Source: Sphingomonas faeni (lineage in GTDB: Bacteria > Pseudomonadota > Alphaproteobacteria > Sphingomonadales > Sphingomonadaceae). From it: a stretch of DNA of 64,000 nucleotides. Positions 29,201-39,004 of this stretch are shown one piece after another. The position numbers were made by a program, and so were the translations under genes. Under the pieces are notes generated by a model that was not told the origin of the DNA, did not search any database, and saw only the letters and a program-made list of their open reading frames with translations. The stretch is from positions 166,796 through 230,795 of the forward strand of contig NZ_JANBVH010000001.1 in assembly GCF_024273235.1 (NCBI RefSeq). Reading direction: 5' to 3'. The first letter of the stretch is position 1, and every line of letters begins with the position of its first letter.

Positions 29201-32200
29201 TCACGCTTTCCCGAAACCACCGCCGCCGGGCGTTTCGATCACGAACACATCGCCCGGCCGCATGTCGACCTTGGCGGTGGAGCCGAGGTGCTCGACGCTG
29301 CCATCGGCGCGCTCGACAGTGGCCGAGCCCCGCCCGCCCGCGTCGCCGCCCGCCATGCCGAACGGGGCCACGCGGCGGCGGTTTGCGAGAATGCAGGCTG
29401 TCATCTCTTCGAGGAACCGCACACGCCTCGTCGCGCCATCCCCGCCGCGGTGCGCGCCTGCCCCGCCCGAGGCCCGGCGGACCGAGAATTCCTCCAGCAA
29501 CATCGGAAAGCGCGTCTCGAAGATTTCGGGGTCGGTCAGCCGGCTGTTGGTCATGTGCGTCTGGATCACCGACGCGCCGTCGAAACCGGGGCCTGCGCCT
29601 GCGCCGCCGGCAATGGTCTCGTAATATTGGTGTGTGTCGTTGCCGAAGGTGAAGTTGTTCATCGTCCCCTGGCTCGCCGCCATCGCGCCGAGCGCGCCGA
29701 ACAGCGCGTCGGTGACGACCTGGCTGGTTTCGACGTTGCCGGCGACGACCGCGGCCGGGTAGCGCGGGTTGAGCATCGAGCCTTCGGGCACGCGGATCGT
29801 CACGCCGTGCAGGCAGCCGTCGTTGAGCGGCACCGCCTCGTCGATCAGCGCGCGCACCACATAGAGCACCGCGGCGCGGACGATCGAGACGGGGGCGTTG
29901 AAGTTGGTCGGGCGCTGCTCGCTCGTGCCGGCGAAGTCGACCTCCATCGTCGCGGCGTCGCGGTCGACGCGGACGGCCACGCGGACCACTGCGCCGTCGT
30001 CCATTTCGTATGCGAAATTGCCGTCGTTGAGCGTCGCGATCAGGCGGCGGACGGCGGCGTCGGCATTGGCCTGGACGTGTTCCATGTAGGCAGCGACGAC
30101 GTCGGTGCCGTACTCGTCCGCCAGCCGTGCGAGCCCGGTCGCGCCGCGCGTGCAGGCCGCGAGCTGCGCGGCCAAGTCCGCGATGTTCTGGTCGATGTTG
30201 CGGGCAGGATACGGCCCGCTTGCGAACACTGCGCGCATCTCCGCTTCGAGGAAGCGACCTTCGTCGACCACGAGGACGTCGTCGAGCAGCACGCCCTCAT
30301 CTTCCACCGAGCGGCTCTCGGGCGGCATCGATCCGGGGGTGATCCCGCCGACGTCCGCGTGATGGCCGCGGGCAGCGACAAAGAAGGCTGGCGCGTCGCT
30401 GTCTCCTGCGAAGACCGGCATGATGACGGTGATGTCGGGGAGGTGCGTCCCGCCACGATACGGCGCATTGAGCGCGTAGGCGTCGCCGCGACGGATACCG
30501 CGGCCGTCTGCGCCGTTGCCGCGCGCGTCGATGATCGTGCGGATGCTTTCGCCCATCGAGCCCAGATGGACCGGGATGTGCGGCGCATTTGCGACGAGGT
30601 TGCCGTGCGCGTCGAACAGCGCGCAGCTGAAGTCGAGGCGTTCGCGGATGTTGACCGACGCGGCGGAGCGCTGGAGCGCGGCCCCCATCTCCTCGGCGAT
30701 GCTCATGAACAGACCGGCGAAGATCGCCAGCCGGACCGGATCGGAGTCGGTGCCGATGCTGGCGCCGACGCGTGGTGCGATGCGGTCGAGGATCAGGTTG
30801 CCGATCGGATCGACGCGCGCGCGCCAGCCGGGCTCGACGATCGTGGTCGAGACGCTATCGAGGATCAGTGCGGGGCCGTCGATACCGTGTCCGGCGGGGA
30901 GGCCTTCGCGCGCAAGGACCGGCGTGTCGTGCCACTCGCCGGCCATATAGACGGGGACGACGGACAGCGGTGCGGCAGGCTCGTCCGGGAACGCGACGAG
31001 CGCGGCGTCGATCGGCGGGCTCTCGGCGATGGCCTCGGCGACGATACGGTCGGCGATCAGCGGCGCTTCGCTGGCGAAACCGAACTGCGCGACGTGCCCG
31101 GCGTCGAACGCGGCGATCATCGCTGGCGGTTCGGCGAGATCGAGTTCGATGGTGTGGTCGGTCTGGCCTCGGCGCAGATGCACGCGGCGTTCGATCCGCA
31201 CGTCGTCCGCCGGGACGCCTTGCGCTACCAGCGCGTCGCGCGCCGCCTCCGCCAACCCGTTCAGCGCCTGCATGATCGCGGCATAGTCCGCGAACGCCGT
31301 GCCTGACGTTGCCTCACGCAGAACCCGGCGATCGGCGAGCCCCATGCCGTACGCCGACAGCACGCCGGCCAGCGGATGGATCATCACCCGGTCCATCGCC
31401 AGCGCATCGGCGACGAGGCACGCATGCTGCCCCCCGGCCCCGCCGAAACACGCCAGCGTGTACCGCGTCACGTCATGCCCGCGCGCGACGGAAATCGTGC
31501 GGATCGCATTCGCCATGTTCGCCACGGCGACCGCGACGAACCCTTCCGCTGCGACTTGCGGGTCGAGCGGCAACTCCGCGAAGCGGGCGGTCACCGCTTC
31601 GGCATCGAGCGGCTGGTCGCCTGCCGGTCCGAACAGCGCTGGGAAGAATTCAGGGCGAACCTTGCCGAGCATCACGTTGCAATCTGTCACCGTCAGCGGC
31701 CCGCCGCGCCGATAACACGCAGGCCCCGGCACAGCGCCCGCGCTCTCGGGGCCGACGATCAACCGCTCGCCATCGAAGCGGCAGATCGAGCCGCCGCCCG
31801 CCGCGACGGTATGGATCCGCAGCATCGGCGCGCGGATGCGGGCGCCGGCGATCAGCGTCTCGGTGTCGCGCTCGTACGTGCCGGCGTAGTGCGACACGTC
31901 GGTCGAGGTGCCGCCCATGTCGAAGCCGATGACGTGCGCGAACCCGGCCTCGCGCGCCGTTGCGGCCATGCCGACGATGCCGCCCGCCGGGCCCGACAGG
32001 ATCGCGTCCTTGCCGCGAAAGCCTGCGCCGTCGACCAGTCCGCCCGACGACTGCATGAACAGCGCGTCCTGACCCAGCGCGTCGCTCAGGCCCGCGACAT
32101 AGCGATCGACGACCGGCGACAGATACGCATCGACCACGGTCGTATCGCCGCGCCCGATCAGCTTGATGAGCGGCGCGACGCGGTGGCTGACCGAGATTTG

Positions 32201-32740
32201 CGTGAAGCCGATCTCGGCCGCGATCTGCGCCAGCACCTCCTCGTGCGCCGTGAAGCGATAGCCATGCATGAGGACGATCGCGACGGCGCGCAGCCCGCTA
32301 TCGAACGCAGCCTGCAAACCTGCGCGGGCCGCTTCCGCATCGAGAGGGCGGAGCACATCGCCCTCGGCGCCGACCCGCTCGTCGATCTCCACGACATGCG
32401 CGAACAGCGGCGGCGGACGGTTCACGTCGCGCGCGAAAATGTCGGACCGTTCCTGGTGCCCGATCAGCAGCGCATCGCCGAACCCGCGCGTGATCGCGAG
32501 GACGGTCGGTTCGCCCTTGCGCTCGAGCAACGCGTTGGTCGCGACGGTCGTGCCGATCCGCAATTCGAGCGGCACATCCGCCCCGTCGGTCAATCGCCGG
32601 ATCGCCTCGACCGCCGCGTCGCCGTAGCGCTCGGGATCTTCCGACAGCAGCTTGGCGGTGACGATCCGTCCGTCCGGCTGCCGCGCGACGACATCGGTGA
32701 ACGTGCCGCCGCGGTCGATCCAGAACTGCCATGCGGTCAT
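29201..32740 (-). CDS. 5-oxoprolinase / hydantoinase A-B fusion
   Basis: 1179 residues. ATP-dependent opening of 5-oxoproline to glutamate is the best-known activity of this single-chain family; N-methylhydantoinases are close relatives. N-terminal HydA_N part begins [19 protein letters not shown] (about 5-180), the hydantoinase A/ATPase part has [17 protein letters not shown], and the hydantoinase B half (about 650-1165) includes the conserved [17 protein letters not shown] and ends [15 protein letters not shown]. Full length for the family. It is the last gene of the sdaA - M3 - cysteine desulfhydrase-like operon, seven bases after the previous stop, which supports a role in gamma-glutamyl/glutathione-derived 5-oxoproline use. 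Confidence 0.92.
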   Translation of the reverse strand: MTAWQFWIDRGGTFTDVVARQPDGRIVTAKLLSEDPERYGDAAVEAIRRLTDGADVPLELRIGTTVATNALLERKGEPTVLAITRGFGDALLIGHQERSDIFARDVNRPPPLFAHVVEIDERVGAEGDVLRPLDAEAARAGLQAAFDSGLRAVAIVLMHGYRFTAHEEVLAQIAAEIGFTQISVSHRVAPLIKLIGRGDTTVVDAYLSPVVDRYVAGLSDALGQDALFMQSSGGLVDGAGFRGKDAILSGPAGGIVGMAATAREAGFAHVIGFDMGGTSTDVSHYAGTYERDTETLIAGARIRAPMLRIHTVAAGGGSICRFDGERLIVGPESAGAVPGPACYRRGGPLTVTDCNVMLGKVRPEFFPALFGPAGDQPLDAEAVTARFAELPLDPQVAAEGFVAVAVANMANAIRTISVARGHDVTRYTLACFGGAGGQHACLVADALAMDRVMIHPLAGVLSAYGMGLADRRVLREATSGTAFADYAAIMQALNGLAEAARDALVAQGVPADDVRIERRVHLRRGQTDHTIELDLAEPPAMIAAFDAGHVAQFGFASEAPLIADRIVAEAIAESPPIDAALVAFPDEPAAPLSVVPVYMAGEWHDTPVLAREGLPAGHGIDGPALILDSVSTTIVEPGWRARVDPIGNLILDRIAPRVGASIGTDSDPVRLAIFAGLFMSIAEEMGAALQRSAASVNIRERLDFSCALFDAHGNLVANAPHIPVHLGSMGESIRTIIDARGNGADGRGIRRGDAYALNAPYRGGTHLPDITVIMPVFAGDSDAPAFFVAARGHHADVGGITPGSMPPESRSVEDEGVLLDDVLVVDEGRFLEAEMRAVFASGPYPARNIDQNIADLAAQLAACTRGATGLARLADEYGTDVVAAYMEHVQANADAAVRRLIATLNDGNFAYEMDDGAVVRVAVRVDRDAATMEVDFAGTSEQRPTNFNAPVSIVRAAVLYVVRALIDEAVPLNDGCLHGVTIRVPEGSMLNPRYPAAVVAGNVETSQVVTDALFGALGAMAASQGTMNNFTFGNDTHQYYETIAGGAGAGPGFDGASVIQTHMTNSRLTDPEIFETRFPMLLEEFSVRRASGGAGAHRGGDGATRRVRFLEEMTACILANRRRVAPFGMAGGDAGGRGSATVERADGSVEHLGSTAKVDMRPGDVFVIETPGGGGFGKA

Positions 32741-32747
32741 CGGTTAC

Positions 32748-33809
32748 TCAGCCCAGAAAAGCGGTCATCCGTGCGGCGGCATCGGTCCACGCCACCTGGC
32801 GCTCGTCGAGCCACGCATCGTCGTAATAGGTGCAGCCATAGCGCTCGCCGCCATCGCACAACAGCGTGACGATGCTCCCCGTCTCGCCCGCCGCCGCCAT
32901 CTCCTCGACGAGTCCGGCGCAGGCCCAGAGGTTGGTCCCGGTCGATCCCCCGACACGCCGCCCGAGCCGGTCGGACAACGCCCGCATCGCGCCGATGCTG
33001 TCGGCGTCCTCGACCGCGATCATCCGGTCGATGACGCTCGGCACGAAGCTCGGCTCGACGCGCGGTCGCCCGATCCCCTCGATCCGCGACGCGCACCCTT
33101 CGGGCAAAGCGGTGACCGAACGGTCCGCGAAATGGCGGTGGAAGACCGAATGCACCGGGTCGGCGACGCACAGTTTCGTGTCGTGCCGGCAATAGCGGAT
33201 GAAGCGCCCGATCGTCGCCGACGTGCCGCCGGTCCCCGCGCCGCAGACGATCCAGGACGGCCACGGATGCTCCTCCTCGGCCATCTGCGCGAAGATGCTT
33301 TCGGCGATGTTGTTGTTGCCGCGCCAGTCGGTCGCGCGCTCGGCATAAGTGAACTGGTCGAGATAATGCCCGCCGGTCTCGGCCGCGAGCCGGTGCGAGA
33401 CGGCATAGACGGTGCGCGGATCGTCGACCATGTGGATCTCGCCGCCATGAAAACGGATCGCGTCGAGCTTGGGGCTAGCGGTCGTCGCAGGCACCACCGC
33501 GATGAACCGCAGGCCCAGCATCCGGGCGAAATACGCCTCCGATACCGCGGTCGATCCCGACGAGGATTCGATGACGGTCGTCTCCGGCCCGATCCATTCG
33601 TTGCACAACGCATACAGAAACAACGACCGCGCGAGCCGGTGCTTGAGGCTGCCGGTCGGATGCGAACTCTCGTCCTTCAGATACAACACGATGCCGGGAT
33701 ATCGTGGCAAATCGACGCGGATCAGGTGCGTGTCGGCGGACCGGTTATAGTCCGCCTCGATCCGCCGCACCGCCTCCGACAACCAGCGTCGGTCGACCCG
33801 CTTGGTCAC
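32748..33809 (-). CDS. PLP-dependent cysteine synthase-family protein (Cds1 cysteine desulfhydrase-like)
   Basis: 353 residues of the beta-replacing PLP family (fold type II). The PLP lysine is K56 in [10 protein letters not shown], followed by [18 protein letters not shown] and the phosphate loop [14 protein letters not shown]. It resembles the long subgroup containing mycobacterial Cds1, which degrades L-cysteine to pyruvate, ammonia and H2S, more than CysK. The context supports degradation: its ATG overlaps the stop of the M3 peptidase gene (ATGA) and oxoprolinase follows. A synthase role cannot be excluded from sequence. Confidence 0.85.
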   Translation of the reverse strand: MTKRVDRRWLSEAVRRIEADYNRSADTHLIRVDLPRYPGIVLYLKDESSHPTGSLKHRLARSLFLYALCNEWIGPETTVIESSSGSTAVSEAYFARMLGLRFIAVVPATTASPKLDAIRFHGGEIHMVDDPRTVYAVSHRLAAETGGHYLDQFTYAERATDWRGNNNIAESIFAQMAEEEHPWPSWIVCGAGTGGTSATIGRFIRYCRHDTKLCVADPVHSVFHRHFADRSVTALPEGCASRIEGIGRPRVEPSFVPSVIDRMIAVEDADSIGAMRALSDRLGRRVGGSTGTNLWACAGLVEEMAAAGETGSIVTLLCDGGERYGCTYYDDAWLDERQVAWTDAAARMTAFLG

Positions 33810-35842
33810 CCTTGCAGCCCGTGCCGGACCAGCATCGCAGTCGGCTCGGGATCACGCCCGCGGAACGCGCGGAAGCTCTCCGCCGCCGGCCGCGTCGCAC
33901 CGCGCGCGAGCACTTCCTCGCGGAACCGGTCGCCGGTCTTGCGATCGACGAGGCCGGCCTCGGCGAACGCCTCGAAGCCATCCGCGGCCAGCAATTCTGC
34001 ATAGAGATAGCTGTAATAGCCCGACGCATAGCCGCCTGCGAAGATGTGGCTGAACGCATGCGGGAAGCGGTGCCATGCGGGCGGGCGGATCACCGCGACC
34101 TCGTCGCGCACCGTCTCGATCACCTCGATCGGGTCGCTGCCCATCGTGCCGAGATGGAGCAACAGGTCGAACAGCGCGAACTCGACCTGGCGCAGGATGA
34201 ACATCCCCGCCTGGAAATGCCGCGCCTTCACCATCCGCTCGAACAGGTCGGCGGGGAGCTTCTCACCGGTCTTGTAGTGGCCTGACATGCCGGTCAGCAC
34301 GGCCTTGTCCCAGGCGAAATCCTCCATCAGCTGGCTCGGCAGCTCGATCGCGTCCCATTCGAAGCCGTTGGTGCCGGCGATGCTCGGCCGGTTCACCTTG
34401 GTGAAGAGCAGATGGATGCAGTGACCCGTCTCGTGCAGCAGCGTCGTCACGTCGTTGTGCGACAACAGCGACGGCGTCTCGCCGCCATCGGGTGCGAAAT
34501 TGCACACGAGATACGCGACCGGCACCCTCACGGTGTTGCCGTCGTGCAGCCGAGGCCGCGCCTGCGCCATCCATGCGCCGCCACGCTTCCCGGTGCGCGC
34601 GTGGAGGTCGAGATACAGCCCCGCGAACACCGTCCCGCTCTCGTCCACCACGTCGAAGAACCGCGCATCGTCGTGATACAGCGAGACGTCGTCGCGCTCG
34701 ACCAGCTTGATCCCGAACAGCCGCTGCATCAACGTCTGCCAGCCCTCCATCACGCGCTCGACCGGGAAATACGCCTTCACCACCTGTGCATCGACCGCAT
34801 AGCGATCCTGCCGCAACCGGTTCGACACGAAACCCGCATCCCACGGCTCGAAATCGGCGATCCCGAGCTGCTCGGCAGCGAACGTCTTCAATTCGGCGAG
34901 ATCGCGCTCCGCGGCCGGCTTCGCGCGCCGTGCCAGATCGCGCAGGAACGCGATCACCTCGGCGCCGTTCGGAGCCATCTTGGTCTCCAGCGACCACGCG
35001 ACCGGATCGGTGAAGCCGAGCAGCTTCGCGCCCTCGTGCCGCAGTTCGAGGATCCGCGCGATCCGCGCACTGTTGTCGAACTCGCCCGCATTCGGCCCCT
35101 GGTCCGACGCACGCGTCGCGAACGCGCGGTACACGCGCGCGCGCAATTCACGGTTCTCGGCGAAGGTCAGCACCGCGTTGACGCTCGGCTGCTGCAAAGT
35201 GACCAGCCAGCCTTCCAGCCCCTTCGCCTTGGCGGCATCCGCGAACATCGCCTTGTCCGCGTCCGAAATCCCCGCGAGATCCACCTCGTCCGTCACCAGC
35301 TCCGACCACGCGTCGGTCGCGTCGAGCACCGCGCTGCCGAACTCGTTCGACAGGCCCGACAACTCGACCGAAATCTCGCTGAACCGATCGCGCGCCTCGG
35401 GCTCCAGCGCGACGCCCGACAATTTGAAATCGCGGATCGTCTGCTCGACGGCGACCCGGTCCTCATCCGACAGCGAGGCAAACTCAGGCGACACGCTCAG
35501 CGCCACGAACACCTCGTACAGATTGCGGTTCTGCCCGACCTTCATGTCGTTCTCGACAAGCCGCTTCTGCCCCTCCGAATACGCCGCGCGCAGCTCTGGC
35601 GTGTCCGCCACGCCGTGCAGATGCGACACCGCCGACCAGATCGCGCCGATCTCGGTATTCGCCCGCTCGTACGGCAGCCACGCACCCGCGAAATCGGTCG
35701 GCCGCGCGGTCGTCAGCGCCTCGACCATCGCCTCATGCCGCGCGATCGCCTCGTCGAGTGCCGGCGCGATCTGGTCGGGAGAGAGCTCCGCAAAACGGGG
35801 CAGCGACAGCGTATCGAGAAGCGGGTTCGTCGGGGCAGTCAT
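33806..35842 (-). CDS. M3 family oligopeptidase (OpdA/PrlC-like)
   Basis: 678 residues, cytoplasmic (no signal peptide). Zinc metallopeptidase with H470-E-T-G-H474 and the downstream helix containing [13 protein letters not shown] that carries the third ligand; the end reads [20 protein letters not shown] as in oligopeptidase A. It degrades short peptides, including cleaved signal peptides. I chose ATG 35842 ([10 protein letters not shown]) with AAGGA upstream; the frame continues upstream into the end of sdaA. It lies ten bases after sdaA and overlaps the next gene, so it is firmly within the operon. Confidence 0.94.
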   Translation of the reverse strand: MTAPTNPLLDTLSLPRFAELSPDQIAPALDEAIARHEAMVEALTTARPTDFAGAWLPYERANTEIGAIWSAVSHLHGVADTPELRAAYSEGQKRLVENDMKVGQNRNLYEVFVALSVSPEFASLSDEDRVAVEQTIRDFKLSGVALEPEARDRFSEISVELSGLSNEFGSAVLDATDAWSELVTDEVDLAGISDADKAMFADAAKAKGLEGWLVTLQQPSVNAVLTFAENRELRARVYRAFATRASDQGPNAGEFDNSARIARILELRHEGAKLLGFTDPVAWSLETKMAPNGAEVIAFLRDLARRAKPAAERDLAELKTFAAEQLGIADFEPWDAGFVSNRLRQDRYAVDAQVVKAYFPVERVMEGWQTLMQRLFGIKLVERDDVSLYHDDARFFDVVDESGTVFAGLYLDLHARTGKRGGAWMAQARPRLHDGNTVRVPVAYLVCNFAPDGGETPSLLSHNDVTTLLHETGHCIHLLFTKVNRPSIAGTNGFEWDAIELPSQLMEDFAWDKAVLTGMSGHYKTGEKLPADLFERMVKARHFQAGMFILRQVEFALFDLLLHLGTMGSDPIEVIETVRDEVAVIRPPAWHRFPHAFSHIFAGGYASGYYSYLYAELLAADGFEAFAEAGLVDRKTGDRFREEVLARGATRPAAESFRAFRGRDPEPTAMLVRHGLQG

Positions 35843-35852
35843 GGGAAATCCT

Positions 35853-37259
35853 TCAGCATTCGACGACGTTGACGGCCAGGCCCCCAAGCGACGTCTCCTT
35901 ATATTGCGAGCGCATGTCCTCACCGGTCTGGCGCATCGTCTCGATCACCGCATCGAGGCTGACGATATGGCGACCGTCCCCCCGCAGCGCCAGATACGCG
36001 GCGTTGATCGCCTTGATCGCACCCATCGTGTTGCGCTCGATGCAGGGAATCTGGACCAGTCCGCCGATCGGATCGCAGGTGAGGCCGAGATTATGCTCCA
36101 TACCGATCTCGGCGGCATTCTCGATCTGTTCGTTGGTCCCGCCGAGCGCCGCGACCAGCGCCCCAGCCGCCATCGAGCAGGCGACGCCGACCTCGCCCTG
36201 GCACCCCATCTCGGCCGCCGAGATCGACGCGCGCTTCTTGTAGAGAAACCCGATCGCCGCCGCCGTCAGCAGGAAGTCGTGCGCGCCCTTCGCCGTCGGG
36301 TCCTTGGTGAAATTCTCGTAGAAACGCAGCACCGCCGGCAGCACGCCTGCCGCGCCATTGGTCGGCGCGGTCACGACGCGGCCACCCGCCGCATTCTCCT
36401 CGTTCACCGCGAGCGCATACAGGCTCACCCATTCGAACACCGCGGAGGGATCGGCCGCGGTATCGCGCGCTTGCAACCCCTCGAACAACGCCTTCGCGCG
36501 ACGCGGCACCTTCAGCCCGCCCGGCAGGATACCACCCTGCCGACAGCCGCGATCGATCGACGCGAACATGGCGTCCCGGACGGCATCCAGGAACGCATCG
36601 GTCTCGCTGTCCGGCCGCCACGCGATCTCGTTCTCGCGGACGATCTCGGCGATCGTCATGCCCGTCGCGTCGCCGGTCGCGAGCAGTTCCGCCCCCGACG
36701 AGAACGGCCGCGGCAACAGGATGTTCGCCTTCACCGGCCCCGACCCCGCCTCGACGATCGCGCCGCCACCGATCGAGAAATAGGTCCGCTCGACGCTCCG
36801 CCCATCGGAGAACGAGGCGGTGAAGGTCACCGCATTGGGATGCCCCGGCAGGAAGGTCTGCGCATGGAACAGCAGATGCTGGCTCTCCTCGAACCCGATC
36901 TCGACCCGCTCGGCCAGCATCAGCCGCCCGCTCGACCGGATCGCCGCCAGCCGCACCGGGATCAGGTCCGGATCGATCGTCTCCGGCTGCGCACCGCTAA
37001 GGCCGAGCATCACCGCGCTGTCGGTCGCATGCCCCCGCCCGGTCAATGCCAGCGAGCCGTACAGGTCGACACGCACCGACACCGGCTGCTCGTCCGCGAC
37101 CAGATCCGCGAACAGCCACGCCGCGCGCATCGGCCCGACGGTATGCGAACTCGACGGCCCGATCCCGATGGTGAAGAGATCGAGGATGCTGATCGCCTGG
37201 TGGCAATCGGGACGCGCGCGCGCCTGTTCGTCCGGGCGATCGAAGGTCAAAGGAGTCAT
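35853..37259 (-). CDS. sdaA: L-serine ammonia-lyase, single-chain
   Basis: 468 residues. An iron-sulfur L-serine dehydratase giving pyruvate and ammonia. The N-terminal beta domain has SILDLFTIGIGPSSSHTVGPMRAA; the C-terminal alpha domain carries the cluster cysteines in GCQGEVGVACSM, LTCDPIGG and IPCIERN. ATG 37259 (MTPLTFDRPDE) starts nearest to the conserved core; an ATG at 37295 is also in frame. First gene of a four-gene operon with an M3 peptidase, a cysteine desulfhydrase-like enzyme and oxoprolinase. A Crp/Fnr regulator is encoded 165 bases upstream on the same strand. Confidence 0.95.
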   Translation of the reverse strand: MTPLTFDRPDEQARARPDCHQAISILDLFTIGIGPSSSHTVGPMRAAWLFADLVADEQPVSVRVDLYGSLALTGRGHATDSAVMLGLSGAQPETIDPDLIPVRLAAIRSSGRLMLAERVEIGFEESQHLLFHAQTFLPGHPNAVTFTASFSDGRSVERTYFSIGGGAIVEAGSGPVKANILLPRPFSSGAELLATGDATGMTIAEIVRENEIAWRPDSETDAFLDAVRDAMFASIDRGCRQGGILPGGLKVPRRAKALFEGLQARDTAADPSAVFEWVSLYALAVNEENAAGGRVVTAPTNGAAGVLPAVLRFYENFTKDPTAKGAHDFLLTAAAIGFLYKKRASISAAEMGCQGEVGVACSMAAGALVAALGGTNEQIENAAEIGMEHNLGLTCDPIGGLVQIPCIERNTMGAIKAINAAYLALRGDGRHIVSLDAVIETMRQTGEDMRSQYKETSLGGLAVNVVEC

Positions 37260-37423
37260 GGTCGGACGCAGTGTCTGCGATCGGACGTGTCGCAAAGGCG
37301 ATCGGCTCTCGTCAGTTTCGCGCTACGCAAACCATCATCCTCTTACGCCCGTATCTATTGCCTCGGACCGATCGCGATCATGCACGCAATCGGCGCCATC
37401 GTCTCCGCCCCCTAGCCGCTCCG

Positions 37424-38089
37424 TCACTCCGCGGCGATACCCTGCAACCGGGGCACGTCACGTATCACGACCTGCGCATAGGATATCGCGACGAGGCCAT
37501 CCCGTTCGAATCGCTTGAGATGTCGGTTGAGCGTCTGGCGCGCGATTCCCACCACCGCGGCAAGTTCCTCCTGGCGGATGTTCACCCCGCCCGCACTTGC
37601 CGAGGATGCCCGGAGCAGGGCCTGCGCCAGGCGCGCCCGGATCGACTGGCCGATACTCTGCGTAATGAACCGCAGCGCGGTGCGTTGGTGCGCGCACACC
37701 AGCAGGCCAAGATCGCGGTAGAGTTCGGGCGCCGCGGCGGCAGCGCGTCCGAACGCGGGCATCGCGATATGGAGGAGCGAGGTCGGCCCGTACGCGATCG
37801 CGTCATGCGGCCTCGGATGTCCGTCGAGCGTCGACAGCTCGCCGAACCATGTTCCCGGACGCACGATCAGCGCGAGCAGTTCGCTGCCATTGGTCGACAG
37901 GCTCTTCAGCCGGACCTGCCCGTCCAATACCGCCCACAGCCCGTTCGGCGGGTCGCCCGATCCATAGATCCTGGCGCCGTTCGCCAGACGTTCGGTCCGG
38001 GCTTCTCGCAAGAGCAGCGCGCGGCGGCCGGGGGGTATGCCCCCAAACCAGCTGTCACTTGCCAGCATGTCGTGATCGACGTCGCGCAT
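37424..38089 (-). CDS. Crp/Fnr family transcription regulator
   Basis: 221 residues: a cyclic-nucleotide-binding-like beta-barrel (about 10-125, GLWAVLDGQVRLKSLSTNGSE and GTWFGELSTLDG) and a winged-helix domain with RQEELAAVVGIARQTLNRHLKRFERDGL. No Fnr-type cysteine cluster is visible in the chosen protein, so redox sensing is unlikely; the ligand is unknown. ATG 38089 (MRDVDHDML) was chosen. A longer frame reaching 38218 would add a Cys-rich N-terminus (DPCKYCHHGD) but overlaps the start of the divergent gene and the palindrome at 38118-38135. It probably controls the divergent aldolase/flavoenzyme pair and possibly sdaA. Confidence 0.87.
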   Translation of the reverse strand: MRDVDHDMLASDSWFGGIPPGRRALLLREARTERLANGARIYGSGDPPNGLWAVLDGQVRLKSLSTNGSELLALIVRPGTWFGELSTLDGHPRPHDAIAYGPTSLLHIAMPAFGRAAAAAPELYRDLGLLVCAHQRTALRFITQSIGQSIRARLAQALLRASSASAGGVNIRQEELAAVVGIARQTLNRHLKRFERDGLVAISYAQVVIRDVPRLQGIAAE

Positions 38090-38117
38090 GGCCTCAACGA
38101 TACGCGAATTTTCGGGA

Positions 38118-38135
38118 TTGTCGCCATGGTGACAA
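38118..38135. promoter_or_regulatory. candidate Crp/Fnr-type operator
   Basis: TTGTCGCCATGGTGACAA is an 18-bp inverted repeat with a single mismatched pair (TTGTC...GACAA), similar in half-site spacing to Crp/Fnr operators. It lies between the divergent regulator and aldolase genes, 29 bases from the regulator start. Confidence 0.55.
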
Positions 38136-38202
38136 TATTTGCAGGGATCGCGGCGTATCAGGGGATCATCGACCGTAGCAACGGCGCGGCAACAGGAGAT
38201 GG

Positions 38203-38985
38203 ATGATGGCGACGGCACTCAAGTCGGTCTCGACCGTACAGGAACAGGTTTCTCCCGAGGAATGGGCGCTGCGCGTCGATCTGGCCGCGGCCTACCGGCT
38301 GGTCGCGCTGTACGGCTGGGACGATCTGATCTTCACGCATCTGTCCGCGCGCGTGCCGGGGCCGGACCATCATTTCCTGATCAATCCGTACACGCACATG
38401 TTCGAGGAGATCACCGCATCGTCGCTGGTGAAGATCGACGTCGACGGCAACAAGGTCATGGATACGCCGGCGCCGGTCAACCGCGCGGGCTTCGTGATCC
38501 ATTCGGCGATCCACAGCGGGCGTGACGACGCGGTCGCGGTGCTGCATCTGCATACGCCGCACGGGCAGGCGGTGTCGGCGATGGCCGAGGGACTGTTGCC
38601 GCACACGCAGACCGCGATGATCGCCGGGCACGACGTGGCCTATCACGACTTCGAGGGCATCGCGACCGAGCTGGAGGAACGCGAGCGGCTCGTCGTGGAC
38701 CTGGGCAGCAAGAACGCGATGATCCTGCGCAATCACGGGACGCTGACCGTCGGAGAATCGGTGCCGCAGGCGTTCCTGCGGATGTATTTCCTCGAGCGTG
38801 CATGTGAGGCGCAGGTGCTGATGCTGAGCGCGGGTCGCGAGAATCTGAACACGCCGAACCAGGGCGTGGCCGAAAAGGTCGAGGGGCAATCGAGCGCTAC
38901 CGGCATGCGGATGCTGGCGGACGGGCTCGCCTGGCCGGCGTTGCTGCGCAAGCTCGACCGCGTCAATCCGGGCTATCGAGACTGA
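38203..38985 (+). CDS. class II aldolase/adducin family protein
   Basis: 260 residues. Zinc-dependent class II aldolase fold: YGWDDLIFTHLSARVP near the start, the metal-binding HLHTPHG, and ILRNHGTLTVGESVPQAFLRMYFLERACEAQ with the further histidine. Members act on sugar phosphates or hydroxy-acids; this subgroup (similar to many proteins annotated only as aldolase/adducin) has no proven substrate. AGGAG precedes two tandem ATGs (38203, 38206). The next gene follows by 19 bases, so the pair forms an operon divergent from the Crp/Fnr regulator. Confidence 0.88.
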   Translation: MMATALKSVSTVQEQVSPEEWALRVDLAAAYRLVALYGWDDLIFTHLSARVPGPDHHFLINPYTHMFEEITASSLVKIDVDGNKVMDTPAPVNRAGFVIHSAIHSGRDDAVAVLHLHTPHGQAVSAMAEGLLPHTQTAMIAGHDVAYHDFEGIATELEERERLVVDLGSKNAMILRNHGTLTVGESVPQAFLRMYFLERACEAQVLMLSAGRENLNTPNQGVAEKVEGQSSATGMRMLADGLAWPALLRKLDRVNPGYRD

Positions 38986-39004
38986 CCGCGACACGCTTCG
39001 GAGC

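Noticed and set aside
27091..29652. Long plus-strand frame (853 codons) opposite the GH3 and oxoprolinase genes
   Set aside because: Arg/His/Asp-rich composition without any family motif; it is the usual antisense shadow of high-GC coding sequence. Similar long frames opposite prsK (18435-20543) and the oxoprolinase (28961-31306) were rejected for the same reason.
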